From contig OX638370.1 of NCBI GenBank assembly GCA_951812925.1, positions 25,783,964 to 25,847,963 of the forward strand: a DNA stretch of 64,000 nt. Direction: 5' to 3'. Position 1 is the first letter of the stretch; every line of letters begins with the position of its first letter. This document shows positions 12,901 through 22,307 of the stretch, one piece after another. The DNA is from Calliopum simillimum (lineage: Eukaryota; Arthropoda; Insecta; Diptera; Lauxaniidae). Made by a program: the position numbers and the translations under genes. Under the pieces are notes generated by a model. It was not told where the DNA came from. It saw nothing but the letters and a program-made list of their open reading frames with translations, and did no database searches.

Positions 12901-15900
12901 AAAAATATATTAAAGAAATAAATAAGATACGATGAATAAAAAAATAGTATTGCTAAAACCTATAACTTCAAAATACTTCTTAAATTCTTTAAATACAAAA
13001 AAGAAAAGGAATCCTATATAATATATGGCCTGGTTTAAAATATTTTCATTTATAAAAATTTTAATTGCAAAGTTTTAATACAAACCCTTCGCATCAAAGC
13101 AAGTTGTGTGTCACTTTTGCAGCTTTGAGCAGAAGTTTGGTGCGCACCATAACACACTGACTGTTTCAATCTGTTCATATGTTCAGTGAATGTTTTATCC
13201 TCGCATTGGCGATATATACATAGAGGTAGGAGGTACGTGTTCGGTATCAATTTTTCTAAAACGATTTCTTTGCAATTGTTGTTGAAGATTCTGAATTCTG
13301 AACAAATGCAGAAATTTTTATACATAAAAATACATACAAAAAAAAAAAATTTTTTTTTTTTATAAAAAAAAGTTTTAAAATATAAAACTTTTATTCTTAC
13401 GTTTAACCCATATATGCAAAACTGTTTTTTTCTTTTTTCTTTTTACATAGAATTAGTTTTCATTAAAATTTACTAGCTTAATTTATTGCAGTTTTAAAAC
13501 GGTTTTTAAAATGGAACGTTGAGCACATATGGGTTAAAGAGTTACGTTCTATACAAGTTTCTGAAGAAAACCATTCAGCAGCATTGCAATCAAACTCACT
13601 CTCGCACACTCACTTTTTCGCTTCGTCTTACGGGGAGACGCCTGCAATCGGTGAATGTGAACGTGTGCGCGGCTTTTTCAGGGAACGTCATTCGAAACTG
13701 TTTTCAAATTAAATTTTTAGGAACTTTATTTTCACTATAACACTAAAATATATTTTGGTCTAAAAGAGAGAGAGAGAGAGATAGAGAGCTTGCTATCCAG
13801 TGTTGTTAACATTTTTGTTTTCAGCCTAAAAGTAGTCTATGCTTTTTTGTGGTAATTGTATAAGTTTTTGACTTACCGTTGTTATTTTGTCACAAATATA
13901 TTGACAACAAATTTCACACTTTCAAAAAAAAAATACTTTATCACAAAACTTTCACACTGAGGTTTGAATAAAAAAATATTTTTTGTTTATTTTTAACTGC
14001 TAAAAGTTCAACAAAAACAATGTTATGTATAAAAAAAATAAATAAAATTGTTTTTGGCAAACCAACAGTTTGGCGTTAAAAAGGTACACAGAAAAAGTTC
14101 CTTGACTTTGGCTTAAAATTTTTTTATTTATAAATTTGGCAGCATATCAGAATATTTTTGAAGACTGGAAGGAAGGAAATATGCTGCTATTATATTTTAA
14201 ATGTTTAAATTTGTTTCTTCTCGTAAGTAATTTTCGTGTCTAAAAGTATGCTACAGCATTTTGTATGGAAACAAAAATGTTTATACATATATTCATTAAA
14301 CATGAAAAGCAGCATAATTTTAGGCTTGAAAATAAAATACTTGAAACGGATTTAGGTTAGGTATCAAATCAGGTTGTAAGAGTTCAAAGCGCGTTTTAAC
14401 TTTTGGAAAACTTAACGACAGACTGGCTATGAGGTAGGTATTCTCACTATGCCACATTAAGCAAACATGCTATATGATTGCAAGCCTTTGTAGCAGCTGT
14501 TTTTATGAAGTCAAGGAGAGAAAACAATTGCAGATCGTTCATCTTCTCTGTAAATATCTTGCTCACTGTATCGCTAGTCTGTGTGGCTTAGTTTACACCC
14601 AAGCAAACATTTGAAAGATTTTTGAATCCTCCAACAATTTTGGAATAAATTAACAACTCTTCCACTCAAGCTTCTCTTCTGGAGGATCATTTATCAAACT
14701 TCCTCACGATGAGCTTACAACTCTTCCAGACGGCAAATACATTTTGACCGATAGTTGGACAAAAATTCGCAATTTCTTATGAAATTGTTTCCATTTCTCG
14801 CCATTTTCTATAATCTACATATATTAATTATTTATTAACTTTTTTCAAATCAATTTAAAATATAAAAATAAAAATTTTAGAAATACTGCGTAGTTTATTT
14901 TTTTGCTTTAAAACTCATCTTGGGGAGTCAACTGCGGACTAAGGATCATTAACTGATTCATTTTGGAGAGTCGTTTGCGGATTCATCTAGGGGACCGAAA
15001 TTACCGACAATTTCAACAAACCATTGCCTGAGAGAATAATACGATCTCGGGGGAATTCATTTGATCAGTTATGTGATTAAATCCGAAAATGTTTGATGGG
15101 CACTATTATATATTGCGAATCTTTTCATTGCATGATTTTAGGCGACTTTTAAATACATATTTCATAGACATTGACTAAAAGAAAATTTCCCAACTCAGGG
15201 GCCAAAAAATTCTAATTAGCTTTTCTGATGCTTATCTCACTATTAATTTTGTTTTAGAATTTTTTGGCCCCTGAATTGTGAAATTTTCTTTGTCAATGTC
15301 TATGAAATATGTATTAAAAAGCTGCCTAAAATCATGCAATAAAAAAATTAAATTAAATAAAAAAATTACTGTTTTGCTTAGACATTACTTGTGGCATCGT
15401 CTGCGTTAAGTGATCTTTTCAGAATTTGAAAACGTTTTCAATATCACTGTCTAACTCGTTTACTTCAGTCTGTGTACCTTTTTAAAATTGGGTTTGAGAA
15501 CATGGCTGAAAGTATTTTTTTTGTTTTTGTTTTTTTTTGAATATTTCATACAAATTAGAGTTTTCTAGCTTATTTATTTTATAAATTGATATGTTTTTTT
15601 TTAATGATCACATAAAAATATATATTATATATTTCTAATATATAAAAGTCTCAGTTTTTAAATACATACATATATATATACCTCTGTTTTTTCTTTTATG
15701 TTCATTTTTTTTTTAAGTTTATGTTATTTTTTTTTTATTTTTTTTCTTTTTCTTTTATTTTTATTTTTCTTATTTTTTTTTTTCAATTTTTTTTTTAGTC
15801 TTTATTTTCATTCAGTCTTTTTTTATTTTTGACTTTTTATTAAAGAGTTCAGAACTAAAAAAAACTTACAAGCTACATAAGTAATATTTTTTTTTTTTTT

Positions 15901-18900
15901 TTAAGAGAAAAATACATTTTCTTTGTAAATTCATATATTTAAAATTAACTATTAATGAAAAGTTTTCTTTAAAATAAATGCTAAAAGTAAACAAAAAAAG
16001 AAGAAGAATAAAAAAACAAATATGAAAGTATTGGTATGAAGAGGAGAGAAGAAGCACATAACAAATCACAGTAAGTAGGTATTTCACAAATACATACATA
16101 CATACAAACAAATGCATTATTTATCCTTTTTTTATTGTTGTATTAAATATGCAAATGTATCGTTTCGTTTTGATGGCATTGATGAACAAATGATGATTAT
16201 GTTGAGATGTTTTGATGAAAATAATGATATATTGTTTATTATATTTTTTTTTTTTTTTTTATTGGAATATTTTTTATTTTTTTATATTTATTTATTTTCA
16301 TTTTCATGTGAACTTTTTGTTAAAACAAAAGTTTTTATTTTAAACTTTCAAAAATCGTTTTTGGAAATCTATTTAGAAATAACGTTGCTATTTGAGAAAA
16401 AAGTCCGTAGCTTACCTTTATATTTTGGCACAAACTTCTGTATATCCTGCGGAATGTTCTGATAAAAATCCAATTCACGCAAATTCAAAGGTTTTATGAC
16501 CGTAGATTGATTGAGCAGCAATAGGCGTGTATGCCCTCCGACCTGAAATTGAGCAGAAAAAAAGGATTATTGTAATTAATAAAAATTTGAATAACACGAG
16601 GCAATAATGATTTTACGGCGTGGTGTTTAAGAGTTGATTTCGTGTAATCATGGTCTACAGAATACGAAAATAATACTAGATTTGCCGAATAACTCTAGTT
16701 CTCAAGATATCCTCCTTGCTTAAAATTGCAAATAGCACTGTTTTGTGGTATTTTTTAAGCTATATCACACTCACACTAAACAGTGTAGTTCATTTTTGCT
16801 AATAACATCGGATAACCATAATCTTCATCATTATAGGGTAAGCCCGGGAGAGGTAATATGGCACCCTTTTCAATTTCAAAAACTTGGGGCTTTCATAGCA
16901 CTCATATATCGAACCAGTTTAATTCAGCTGCGCAATAGACTGGAAATGGGAGTGTAAGCGACTGACTTTTTTTGCATATATTTCGACAGGCAAGCTTATA
17001 AAGTTTCAAATATTTCCAAGACAAATGTAAATTTAACTTTAGTATTAAATCCGGGTAAAATATCAACAAGGTAATAGCGTATTTAAAACAACAACAAAAA
17101 ACTAACCAGAGTGGACAAAAGAGCGTAAAAAAATTACCACTTTATCATTATTACTGAAAGTCAATTTTTTTTTTAATAGGATTTTTGAGTAAAATTAATG
17201 GCCACATCAATATACATCAATATGAATGAACATCACAAGACTAAACATTTAAATTAAGACGATAAAAATTTATCATTATCTATTTGAGTTAAACTAAAAT
17301 TGATTGAAGAGCAAAAAAGTATTAAATTATTTTTTGTAAAATAAATCAATATCATGAATAGAATCATCAATGCTTCATATTTCTAAAGCGGCCATTAATC
17401 AAACCAAAATATTATTGTAAAGCGCACTTTAATGTACAAAAACTACTCAGACAATTTAACACTAAGTTGCATCGATGCTGAGGTAACAGCACATTAGCAA
17501 GTTCTTGTCAATGTGGTACACGTATGAGTAACATTGATACAAGGTTGAGCAAAAGTAATGTCATAATATGATTTGCTTGCCATTTTATTAGAAATGAAAA
17601 AAGTTCGGCGCTGTTTCCACGCAAAGTTTATATGAAGGTGTTAAATTGATGACATTAAGATAGATAATACCTAAGTAGCATAAGTATTTTTTCAATATTT
17701 TTATAAATATAAAATAAAATCGACAATTCCCAGTTGCAAAAGCCAGCATGCATGCTTTGCAGCATTCATGAATCATGCATATATTTCGTAGCAATACGGA
17801 AGATTTTAGGAAAAAAAAGTCTCAAATTTATTCAAATTATTTAAACCTGATTTTGAAAACAATTTTCATCTTAAAATCACATTTAGGAAAATACGATATA
17901 AAAACAAATAATATAAAACTCCTTTTGACATTCTTTTGTACTCCTGAATCATGTTTAACTTGAGTTTTTATATGAAGTGAAGTCAACATTTTTTATGTCA
18001 CAAAAAATAAAAATAAATCAATCAGACGCTAAAATCAATTTGCACCACATCATCCATATCATTAGTGAAATGGATTGTCAGAGAATCGGTGAGAGAGTGC
18101 ATTATGCGCGTCCAATAGAATATGTAAGCATTGCATAAATCATCTGGAGAATCAAAAGATAATAAATGATATAACGCTGATACATCTCAATCGTAGAGTG
18201 GATATCAAAGGTAAACTATATTAGTCTAAGTAGTAATTTTCGGAGAATGTAAAATAATGTTAATAAATTTATTTTTAGAGCATATTAGAGCAAAAGTACT
18301 ATCAAAATAATTAAGAACTGCAATAATTGTCCAGCGAGTATTTTGCTTCGGGTTACGGTCATACGGATAATGGTAGGATTTGAATTTTTTTGGAATAAAT
18401 ATATTGTTAATTCTCTTGTGATATTTGAGATAGTTATTTTGAAAGTGGCCCAAGTCCATTGAAGTGCAAAAGTAATGGCATATACATTATGTTCCATTAT
18501 AATCTGTTTTTTGACCGATATCAAATTTTAACATATTACCTTCAATTTTACATCATGAGTTAAACTTTCCGTGAAAGTTTCTTTTCTAAAAAAGTGGCAG
18601 CCAATTCACATTATGACATTACTTCTGTTCTCGAATGGACTTAGGCCACTTTCAAAATAACCGGCTCATTTAATTATTATTCTCAAGCCATTTTTTTAAA
18701 TACCGCAATATTATTTATTGTATTTATTTCACAGGCTATACTCTGATGTCCTAAAGTGTGCTGTAATGCCACAAAAAGATTTCTCAGTGTGTCAAGATGT
18801 CTTAAAACGTGCAAATACCTACATATATTTACTTATCACCAATACATCACATTTGCTCCGCGGGTAAAGAGTTTCATGATTCTTGTTGAGAAGATTCTGG

Positions 18901-21900
18901 TGGTGCTGACATCATTTTTTTATTATAACGAAACAATGTCAATAATAACTATTAATAAAAATATTTATAACGACAATTTTTACCTAGTTTTTTAAACGTA
19001 AAATAGGGTTTTCATGAAACAATCGTTCAAAAGCATGAAAGAATCATGTATGGAAAAGAAAACATGAAGAAGTTGTCTTTTAGCTACAGTGAATCATGTG
19101 TAGTAGGGTTGTCATGAAACAATTGTTCGAAAGCATGACAGAATCATGGATAGTATAGAATAGAAAATATGATATATGTGTTCTAGAGCATGAGCAAATC
19201 ATGAATAGAAAACATGATTCCAGCATTCCAGACCATTTTTTGAGCATGCATGATTTCCTATGACATGCCTGTACAAAAAAGAAACGAACGAGCATTTAGG
19301 ACGGCATGCATGCCAAACACCCCAAAGAGGCATGATTCATGCTTCTATCATGTTTATTTTTGCAACTGGGTTTAAACACTTAGTATCAAATTTGACATAT
19401 ATGTTAAGTTTGAATAGAAAGAAAAAATATCAATAAATCATTAAAGAGAACCACGAGAAATGAATGAAATTTTTGATTTAAATTAATGGGATATTAAAGA
19501 GTATCACAAGGCTTAATTACTTATAAAGTTTATAAGACAATTTCATAAAATTTATCATTATATGAATGAACTAAAAATGATTGAATATTAAAAATGTCCC
19601 ATTTATTTTATTGTTCGCATTTTAGCACGTCAGCCACCGTCATAGTAACTGTTTAGTAGATATTTTAGTTTCACCATTTTACTTTTTGTTATTGATTATT
19701 TGCACGTTGCTTTCATAAATTTATCATCAATTGGTTTTGAGTTTTAATAATACAAGTTAAGTGCTCAAGTTCAAAGAGTTTTAAAAACTTCGAGATAAGA
19801 TTAGACTGTTTGGATGGTATAATTAAATGCATTTGTGAAATTGTATAAATATACAATATATAAGTGTAGGCATTAGTATTAGCCCTGTTTATAGAATCCC
19901 AGTTGCAGAAATAAACATGATAGAAGAATGTATCATGCCTCTTGATTGGCATGCATGCCATTCTAAATGCTAATTCGTTTCTTTTTTGTACAAGCATGCC
20001 ATAGGAAATCATACATGCTCAAAAAATGATTATGAATGGTACAATCATGCTATCTATTCGTGATTTGCTCACAATATTTTCTAATCTATACTATCCATGA
20101 TTGTTTCATGCTTTCGAATAATTGCTTCATGAACACCATAAGTACTAAACACGATTTCAAGCTGGAAATTGTTTTCAAAATCAGGTTTAAGTACTTTGTA
20201 TAACTTTAAGACTTTTTCCCTTAAATCTTCCGTATTGCTACGAAATATAAGCATCATTCGCGAATGCTACAAAGCATGCATGCTAGCTTTTGCAACTGGG
20301 ATGTAAAGAAAACGAATCTTCTGTCTATAATGTTATCTTTTCCTTCAAATTAAAGCACTTCAGAAAAAGTCTGGCGCTGATTAAAAATGTAGGTCTAAAA
20401 TTAAACTATTTATGAATAAATATTTGCCCAATAAACTATTTAATCAATATGACCTTGGCGAGATATGGACATGAATTGCAACAAAAAAGCAAACGATTCC
20501 TTAGACAGAAGACTACACTCTAGGTCAGAACTGTACAGACAAGCTTTTAAAGCATTATATTTAGGAAGGAATAAAAAAAGGTATTGGATTTTCCGATGAT
20601 TCTGAGAGGGCGATAAAAGAAAAATTTTTATCTGCGACTTTAATTTTTTGACTTAATCCTGATCAACCAAAGTTATTCAGCACATAGGGTATGATTTATT
20701 TGTTTGTATTGACTCTAGATATACTTCTAAGATATATTTGCTTAAAAATGTAAAAATTGCTGTTTTCAGCAATATTTGAAGTTATATCGTCGGCTTAAAA
20801 CTAAAACTAGACATCTACACATGTATATTGAAGCTTTGAGTTAAAAATACAGAAACATGAAGAAAAAACGGCTCTATGCTGCAGTCTAGTCGGTTTTTTG
20901 AAATGTCATCCCCATCAAGTTTTATTTAAAGAATAAAAAGCAGAAAACTTCAAAATCCCATACAAAAAACGAATTTCAAAAAACTAAAACCGCTTTTTTC
21001 TCAAAATATGAAAAATGTAGATGTCTTGTTGTAGTTTTGTCACGTTTATAGTAAACAGCGTAATTAATTTTTGCTAATGGCATTCGATAGCCATAACCTT
21101 CTTCACTAAACTTTTCCAATTCGGTACATTCTTTCCGAGTAATCAACCATTCAAGTGAAGACATCTAAAATCCATACAAAGGACTAAATTGTATTTGTAT
21201 GGAGTTGTGATATCTTCACTCCGAAAGATGATAGTTCGGAAAGTAATGATGCAATTGGAAAAATTCAAAGTAAAGTTTATTGAGCAAGATTATGGCTGTT
21301 CGATGTAATTGGTAGTAATTAACTTTGCTGTTTACTGTGCGTGCAATATAGCGATATAAAATCAGATGTGTTTCCTACGCTAACTAATATTTTACTGGGC
21401 TTTATCATGAATAAACATTCTCGAGAATTCTTTTTCTCAGATTGCAATGAAGGCTGAGCAGAAATTCTCGAGAATATTTATTTATGATCAAGCACACTAT
21501 TCTCGAAAAAAAAAAAAAAATGCTATAATTCTCGAAATTTGTAGAACTCACCTGATTCGACAATGGCTGTAGTGCGACTTCATCATCACTTTCCAAGAGA
21601 TCTTTACTCAGCTGCGGTGTAACTGATGATGCAGATTGATTTTTGACCAACAATTGTTGACCATATTCTGAGGTTATTGAATTGTTGCTGCTGCTAACAT
21701 GGCCAGCACATGATTCTGAACGTTGTCTGCCTAAATATTGATGTAAAGCAGCGGCAGCACTTGCTAAAGGATGTTGTTGTTGTATCTGCTGTTGCTGTTG
21801 GTTTTGTTGTTGTTGTTGTTCGTATGGGCTTGTTGTTGTTGCAGCAGTTTTAATTGGCGTTGAACAATGGCTAGCGTTATTGCTGCTCACAGACAACTGT

Positions 21901-21965
21901 TGCAAATTTGCTGTAACTAATGTACTGCTGCTGCTGCTGTTGCTATGATGTTGTGGTGACAACAA

Positions 21966-21996
<31 letters not shown>

Positions 21997-22307
21997 TGTT
22001 GCACAAAAAAGTTGTGTACATCATTGTTGCCAACATTTGCGTTATTGTTGTTGCTGCTATTTGTGTTGTTGTTGTTGCCAAATTGTAATGCTGCTGAATT
22101 TAATAATGTTGCTGATGCAATTTGGCCAACATGTTGCTGTTGATGCTGCTCATGTTGTTGCAGTTGTTGTTGTTGTTGTTGAGGGCTGTGATGATGTTGT
22201 TGCTGGTTGTGGTGGTGGTGATGTAGATTTTGTTGTATATTTGGTACATGTTGATATGACGCACAGTCAGAATCTCCCATGCCCCAGTCCCCCAAGAAAT
22301 ATACCAT
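4502..22307 (-). CDS. IP6K: Inositol hexakisphosphate kinase (IP6K), seven coding exons, 1152 aa
   Basis: The coding sequence joins 22307-21552, 16542-16416, 10494-10374, 9545-9469, 7735-7354, 7149-6125 and 5472-4502. The total is 3459 nt with all phases matching. IP6 kinases phosphorylate InsP6 with ATP to give the pyrophosphate InsP7, in cytosol and nucleus. Visible landmarks are a His/Gln-rich N terminus (1-252), the N-lobe strand VGGHT with the likely ATP-binding Lys269, the family signature PCILDLKMG (375-383) followed by TRQHGDD, the SLL motif (489-491), and IDFAH (1099-1103) with metal-binding Asp1100. [19 protein letters not shown] follows near the C terminus. Between Gly496 and Ser1090 lies a long low-complexity insert with Asp/Glu, Ser, Thr and Gln tracts. 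Vertebrate family members are only about 420-440 aa. The start is the first ATG after an in-frame TAA in the leader. A second Met, ten codons in, is equally possible (1143 aa). Family assignment is very secure. Confidence 0.95.
5627..5815 (+). mobile_element. MITE with TIR CTTGCAYATTTTACACTG, copy 1
   Basis: The left end is CTCGAACATTTTACACTGAA. The right end, TGTAAAATGTGCAAG, is its complement. TA flanks each side. The interior (AATCTTCACTGTACACTGAT, CACTGTCTTGTTTTATTAGT) reappears in opposite orientation at 60632-60825. Confidence 0.75.
5880..6080 (+). repeat. Composite repeat: CACTGAACTGAAGTATTTG unit plus TAATGTCATAAT remnant
   Basis: The unit from CAGTATTTG to GACACTGAACTGAAGTATTT recurs at 57008-57075 and, inverted, at 59808-59880. 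The second half (TCTAACACAATGTCAGCC, ATTATGACATTACTTTTG) belongs to the family seen at 17549, 18433, 29237 and 55323. Confidence 0.6.
6125..7149 (-). CDS. IP6K: IP6K coding exon 7: SLL motif, then acidic/Ser-rich insert
   Basis: The exon starts [20 protein letters not shown], the end of the conserved SxLL strand. It then leaves the fold into a 340-residue insert. The insert holds Asp runs ([24 protein letters not shown]), Ser runs, Thr runs and Pro/Ala-rich stretches, and ends VTSGRQTG. The acceptor is TTTCTGTAG and the donor GTGAG, phase 1. The insert is low complexity and probably disordered. Acidic Ser-rich stretches are typical CK2-type phosphorylation or pyrophosphorylation targets (inference). 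Confidence 0.94.
7354..7735 (-). CDS. IP6K: IP6K coding exon 6: PxxxDxKxG catalytic signature
   Basis: This 382-nt exon holds the hinge [11 protein letters not shown], then the IP-kinase signature PCILDLKMG (residues 375-383) and [13 protein letters not shown]. Helices follow ([37 protein letters not shown]), ending SSYRFYS. In the family the Asp and Lys of DxKxG contact inositol phosphate and catalyse transfer. The acceptor is CCTTTAG and the donor GTAAGT, leaving two bases (TG) to be completed by exon 7 to Cys488. Confidence 0.95.
8097..8497. mobile_element. 401-bp foldback element
   Basis: Two arms of about 180 bp face each other around 8297. ATGCACCACGGTATTCAAAT, ACGTAAGCTAC, TAGTCCTAA and AAAAGGACATGCTTTGT on the left are matched by the complement of the right arm. 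Poly-A/T loops sit in the middle. Overlapping 60-70-codon frames are shadows of the arms. Confidence 0.75.
8520..9290 (+). repeat. 13-bp minisatellite, unit CATTGTGTCTAAA
   Basis: Degenerate head-to-tail copies of CATTGTGTCTAAA run for about 770 bp (roughly 55-60 units). Variants include CATTTTGTCTAAG, CATTGTTTTTAAA and GTTGTATCTAAA. The best-preserved block is at about 9140-9245. It lies wholly inside an IP6K intron, so on the transcript it reads as TTTAGACACAATG repeats. Confidence 0.9.
9469..9545 (-). CDS. IP6K: IP6K coding exon 5 (77 nt)
   Basis: The exon encodes [20 protein letters not shown] and NSNKQ plus one base. Read straight through, it would hit TAG two codons on. Instead the non-canonical but valid donor GTTAGT (ACTAAC at 9463-9468 on the plus strand) ends it in phase 1, so the next codon becomes TAC (Tyr361), giving KQYFLMLEN. 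The acceptor is CTTTTTCAG. Phase agreement on both sides makes the call firm. Confidence 0.92.
9546..10373 (-). other. IP6K intron between exons 4 and 5, with a GC-richer island
   Basis: Most of the 828 bp is poly-A/T, but 9670-9890 is unusually complex and GC-rich (TTGCTGCCTGGCGTTGATGA, CATCGGGGGCGCGCGCAGAC). On the minus strand TTTCTTTTAG precedes 9867, an acceptor-like site. A cassette exon read from it reaches TGA after 23 codons. Confidence 0.6.
10374..10494 (-). CDS. IP6K: IP6K coding exon 4: basic [14 protein letters not shown] segment
   Basis: This 121-nt exon encodes [16 protein letters not shown], then [24 protein letters not shown]. The acceptor is TTTTAG and the donor GTAGGT. The KRKR cluster could be a nuclear-localisation signal (inference). 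It contains three in-frame Met codons (297, 302, 305), the first possible starts of a transcript beginning at the internal promoter candidate near 13.96 kb; starting at Met297 would give 856 aa. Confidence 0.94.
10665..10734. mobile_element. 70-bp piggyBac-type MITE flanked by TTAA
   Basis: TTAA at 10661-10664 and 10735-10738 flank TCCTTTCAACCCGGCTGGGA and its complement ...CCGGGTCGAAAGGG. The TTAA duplication and CCCTTTC-like ends are piggyBac hallmarks. Nearly the whole unit is hairpin. Confidence 0.7.
11194..11992 (+). mobile_element. TIR element TTTTGACAAAACAACC, copy interrupted by an insertion
   Basis: 11194-11410 and 11880-11992 are collinear with the intact copy at 34621-34984 (shared AATAATGTGGCT, GCAGCGTTGAAT, ATGGGACACCCTTATATCTC, AATTGTCTTATCTCGA). 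About 470 bp is inserted between them. The insert has weak inverted ends, GGATAGTATC and GATACTATCT. The right terminus here is lost. Confidence 0.7.
12244..12407. mobile_element. 164-bp foldback, ends TGCCAGACGGTTCA
   Basis: TGCCAGACGGTTCA, GATCCGTTGGCGGGAGA and CCCAAAAAAAAA on the left are matched by the complement of TCTCCCGCAAACGGATCAGT, AACCGTCTGGCA on the right. The apex is at about 12335. The 71-codon frame across it is a shadow. Confidence 0.75.
12475..12818. mobile_element. Palindromic MITE, copy 1 (TTTTTATTGCATGATTTTAG)
   Basis: Arms of about 170 bp start TATGCCCCAGACGG and TATGCCTCAGAC (right end, complement). They run through GACGCAATA, TTTTTATTGCAT and CATTGACTAAAAGAAAAT to a centre near 12645. 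A shorter copy of the core is at 15113-15347. Confidence 0.75.
13407..13533. mobile_element. 127-bp piggyBac-type MITE flanked by TTAA
   Basis: TTAA at 13403-13406 and 13534-13537 flank CCCATATATGC and the complementary end GCACATATGGG. No coding content. Confidence 0.65.
13764..13789 (+). repeat. AG microsatellite
   Basis: (AG)n with one AT interruption. It lies about 90 bp downstream (in minus-strand transcription) of the internal exon candidate's donor and could bind GAGA-type factors (inference). Confidence 0.8.
13877..13958 (-). promoter_or_regulatory. Candidate internal promoter and alternative first exon
   Basis: On the minus strand ACCTCAGTGTGAAAG contains a fly-type initiator (TCAGTG, A at about 13958). 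About 80 nt of A/T-rich leader follow, then ACAACG|GTAAGTC, a strong donor ending the exon at 13877. Spliced to the exon 4 acceptor (10494), the first in-frame ATG is codon 297. The inferred 856-aa product would lack the Gln-rich N terminus and Lys269. Confidence 0.4.
15113..15347. mobile_element. Palindromic MITE, copy 2
   Basis: Same core as 12475-12818: ATTGCATGATTTTAGGC, CATAGACATTGACTAAAAGA, TCTAATTAGCTTTTCTGATG, then the complementary arm ending CCTAAAATCATGCAATAAAA. It lacks the outer 35 bp of copy 1. Confidence 0.75.
15648..15830 (+). repeat. T-rich low-complexity tract
   Basis: Nearly pure T with scattered A, C and G on the plus strand, that is an A-rich tract in the IP6K intron transcript. 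Confidence 0.8.
16416..16542 (-). CDS. IP6K: IP6K coding exon 3: kinase N-lobe strand with ATP-site lysine
   Basis: This 127-nt exon encodes [12 protein letters not shown], then [19 protein letters not shown] and [11 protein letters not shown]. It corresponds to the VGGHT...KPL...E..FY..LP segment at the start of the catalytic core in the family, with Lys269 as the probable ATP contact. The acceptor is TTTCAG before 16542 and the donor GTAAG after 16416. It enters in phase 0 and leaves in phase 1 (the single base G). Confidence 0.95.
17549..17650 (-). repeat. Fragment of the AAAGTAATGTCATAAT MITE family
   Basis: CAAAAGTAATGTCATAATAT, GCCATTTTATTAGAAATGAA and TTTCCACGCAAAGTTTAT align, inverted, with the copy at 55323-55468. 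Confidence 0.6.
17729..19370 (-). mobile_element. CCCAGTTGCAAAA element, long copy
   Basis: It begins CCCAGTTGCAAAAGCCAGCA and ends ATTTTTGCAACTGGG. Its first 160 bp and last 380 bp are the complement of the short copy at 19898-20300. It carries an extra middle of about 1.1 kb that includes another MITE (18433-18663). The right part is full of CATGA/TCATG words and contains a tandem duplication (19008-19056 and 19107-19157). I see no transposase frame. Confidence 0.7.
18433..18663. mobile_element. MITE with TIR GTTATTTTGAAAGTGGCC, copy 1
   Basis: The left end GTTATTTTGAAAGTGGCCCA and the right end AGGCCACTTTCAAAATAACC form the terminal repeat, followed inside by AAAAGTAATG and its complement. 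It is nested inside the CCCAGTTGCA element. Copy 2 is at 29237-29471. Confidence 0.8.
19898..20300 (+). mobile_element. CCCAGTTGCAAAA element, short 403-bp copy
   Basis: It starts CCCAGTTGCAGAAATAAACA and ends GCTAGCTTTTGCAACTGGG, opposite in orientation to the long copy 530 bp away. The pair can fold into a large hairpin in the IP6K pre-mRNA. Confidence 0.75.
21397..21493. mobile_element. MITE, GGGCTTTATCATGAATAA family, copy 2
   Basis: GGGCTTTATCATGAATAAAC and ATTCTCGAGAATTC are mirrored by GAATATTTATTTATGATCAA. It lies 54 bp beyond the exon 2 donor (21552). Confidence 0.75.
21552..22307 (-). CDS. IP6K: IP6K coding exon 2: start codon and poly-Gln/His N terminus
   Basis: The exon encodes residues 1-252. 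It begins [14 protein letters not shown], then runs into His- and Gln-rich tracts, Asn runs and Ser stretches, and ends LSNQ. It ends with CAG followed by donor GTGAG (ctcac at 21547-21551 on the plus strand), phase 0. The acidic motif [14 protein letters not shown] just before the donor is the only non-repetitive part. Gln is coded by mixed CAA and CAG, so the tract reads as coding rather than a pure microsatellite. The antisense strand of this exon gives long Cys/Val-rich open frames that are shadows. Confidence 0.93.

Larger units (their letters stand above)
10495..16415 (-). other. IP6K intron between exons 3 and 4 (5.9 kb)
   Basis: It holds the repeats listed separately plus the internal promoter candidate (13877-13958). 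The parts not covered (10735-11193, 12819-13400, 13960-15112, 15348-16415) are AT-rich with homopolymers. Two more complex patches stand out (13085-13270 and 13555-13700) and could be regulatory; neither has a conserved frame. Confidence 0.7.
16543..21551 (-). other. IP6K intron between exons 2 and 3 (5.0 kb)
   Basis: It contains the CCCAGTTGCA elements (17729-19370, 19898-20300), TAATGTCATAAT-family copies and a MITE 54 bp from the exon 2 donor. The remaining parts (16543-17548, 20301-21396) have no gene. 21000-21180 and 21200-21350 share words such as AATTACTTTTGCT-like GTAAACAGCGTAATTAATTT and GTAATTAACTTTGCTGTTTA, suggesting another diffuse inverted repeat. Confidence 0.7.

Noticed and set aside
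14600..15085. Possible TIR element starting CCCAAGCAAACATTTG
   Set aside because: The only inverted match at the far end (GCCCATCAAACATTT) is short and mismatched; interior words such as TCTTCCA are not ordered.
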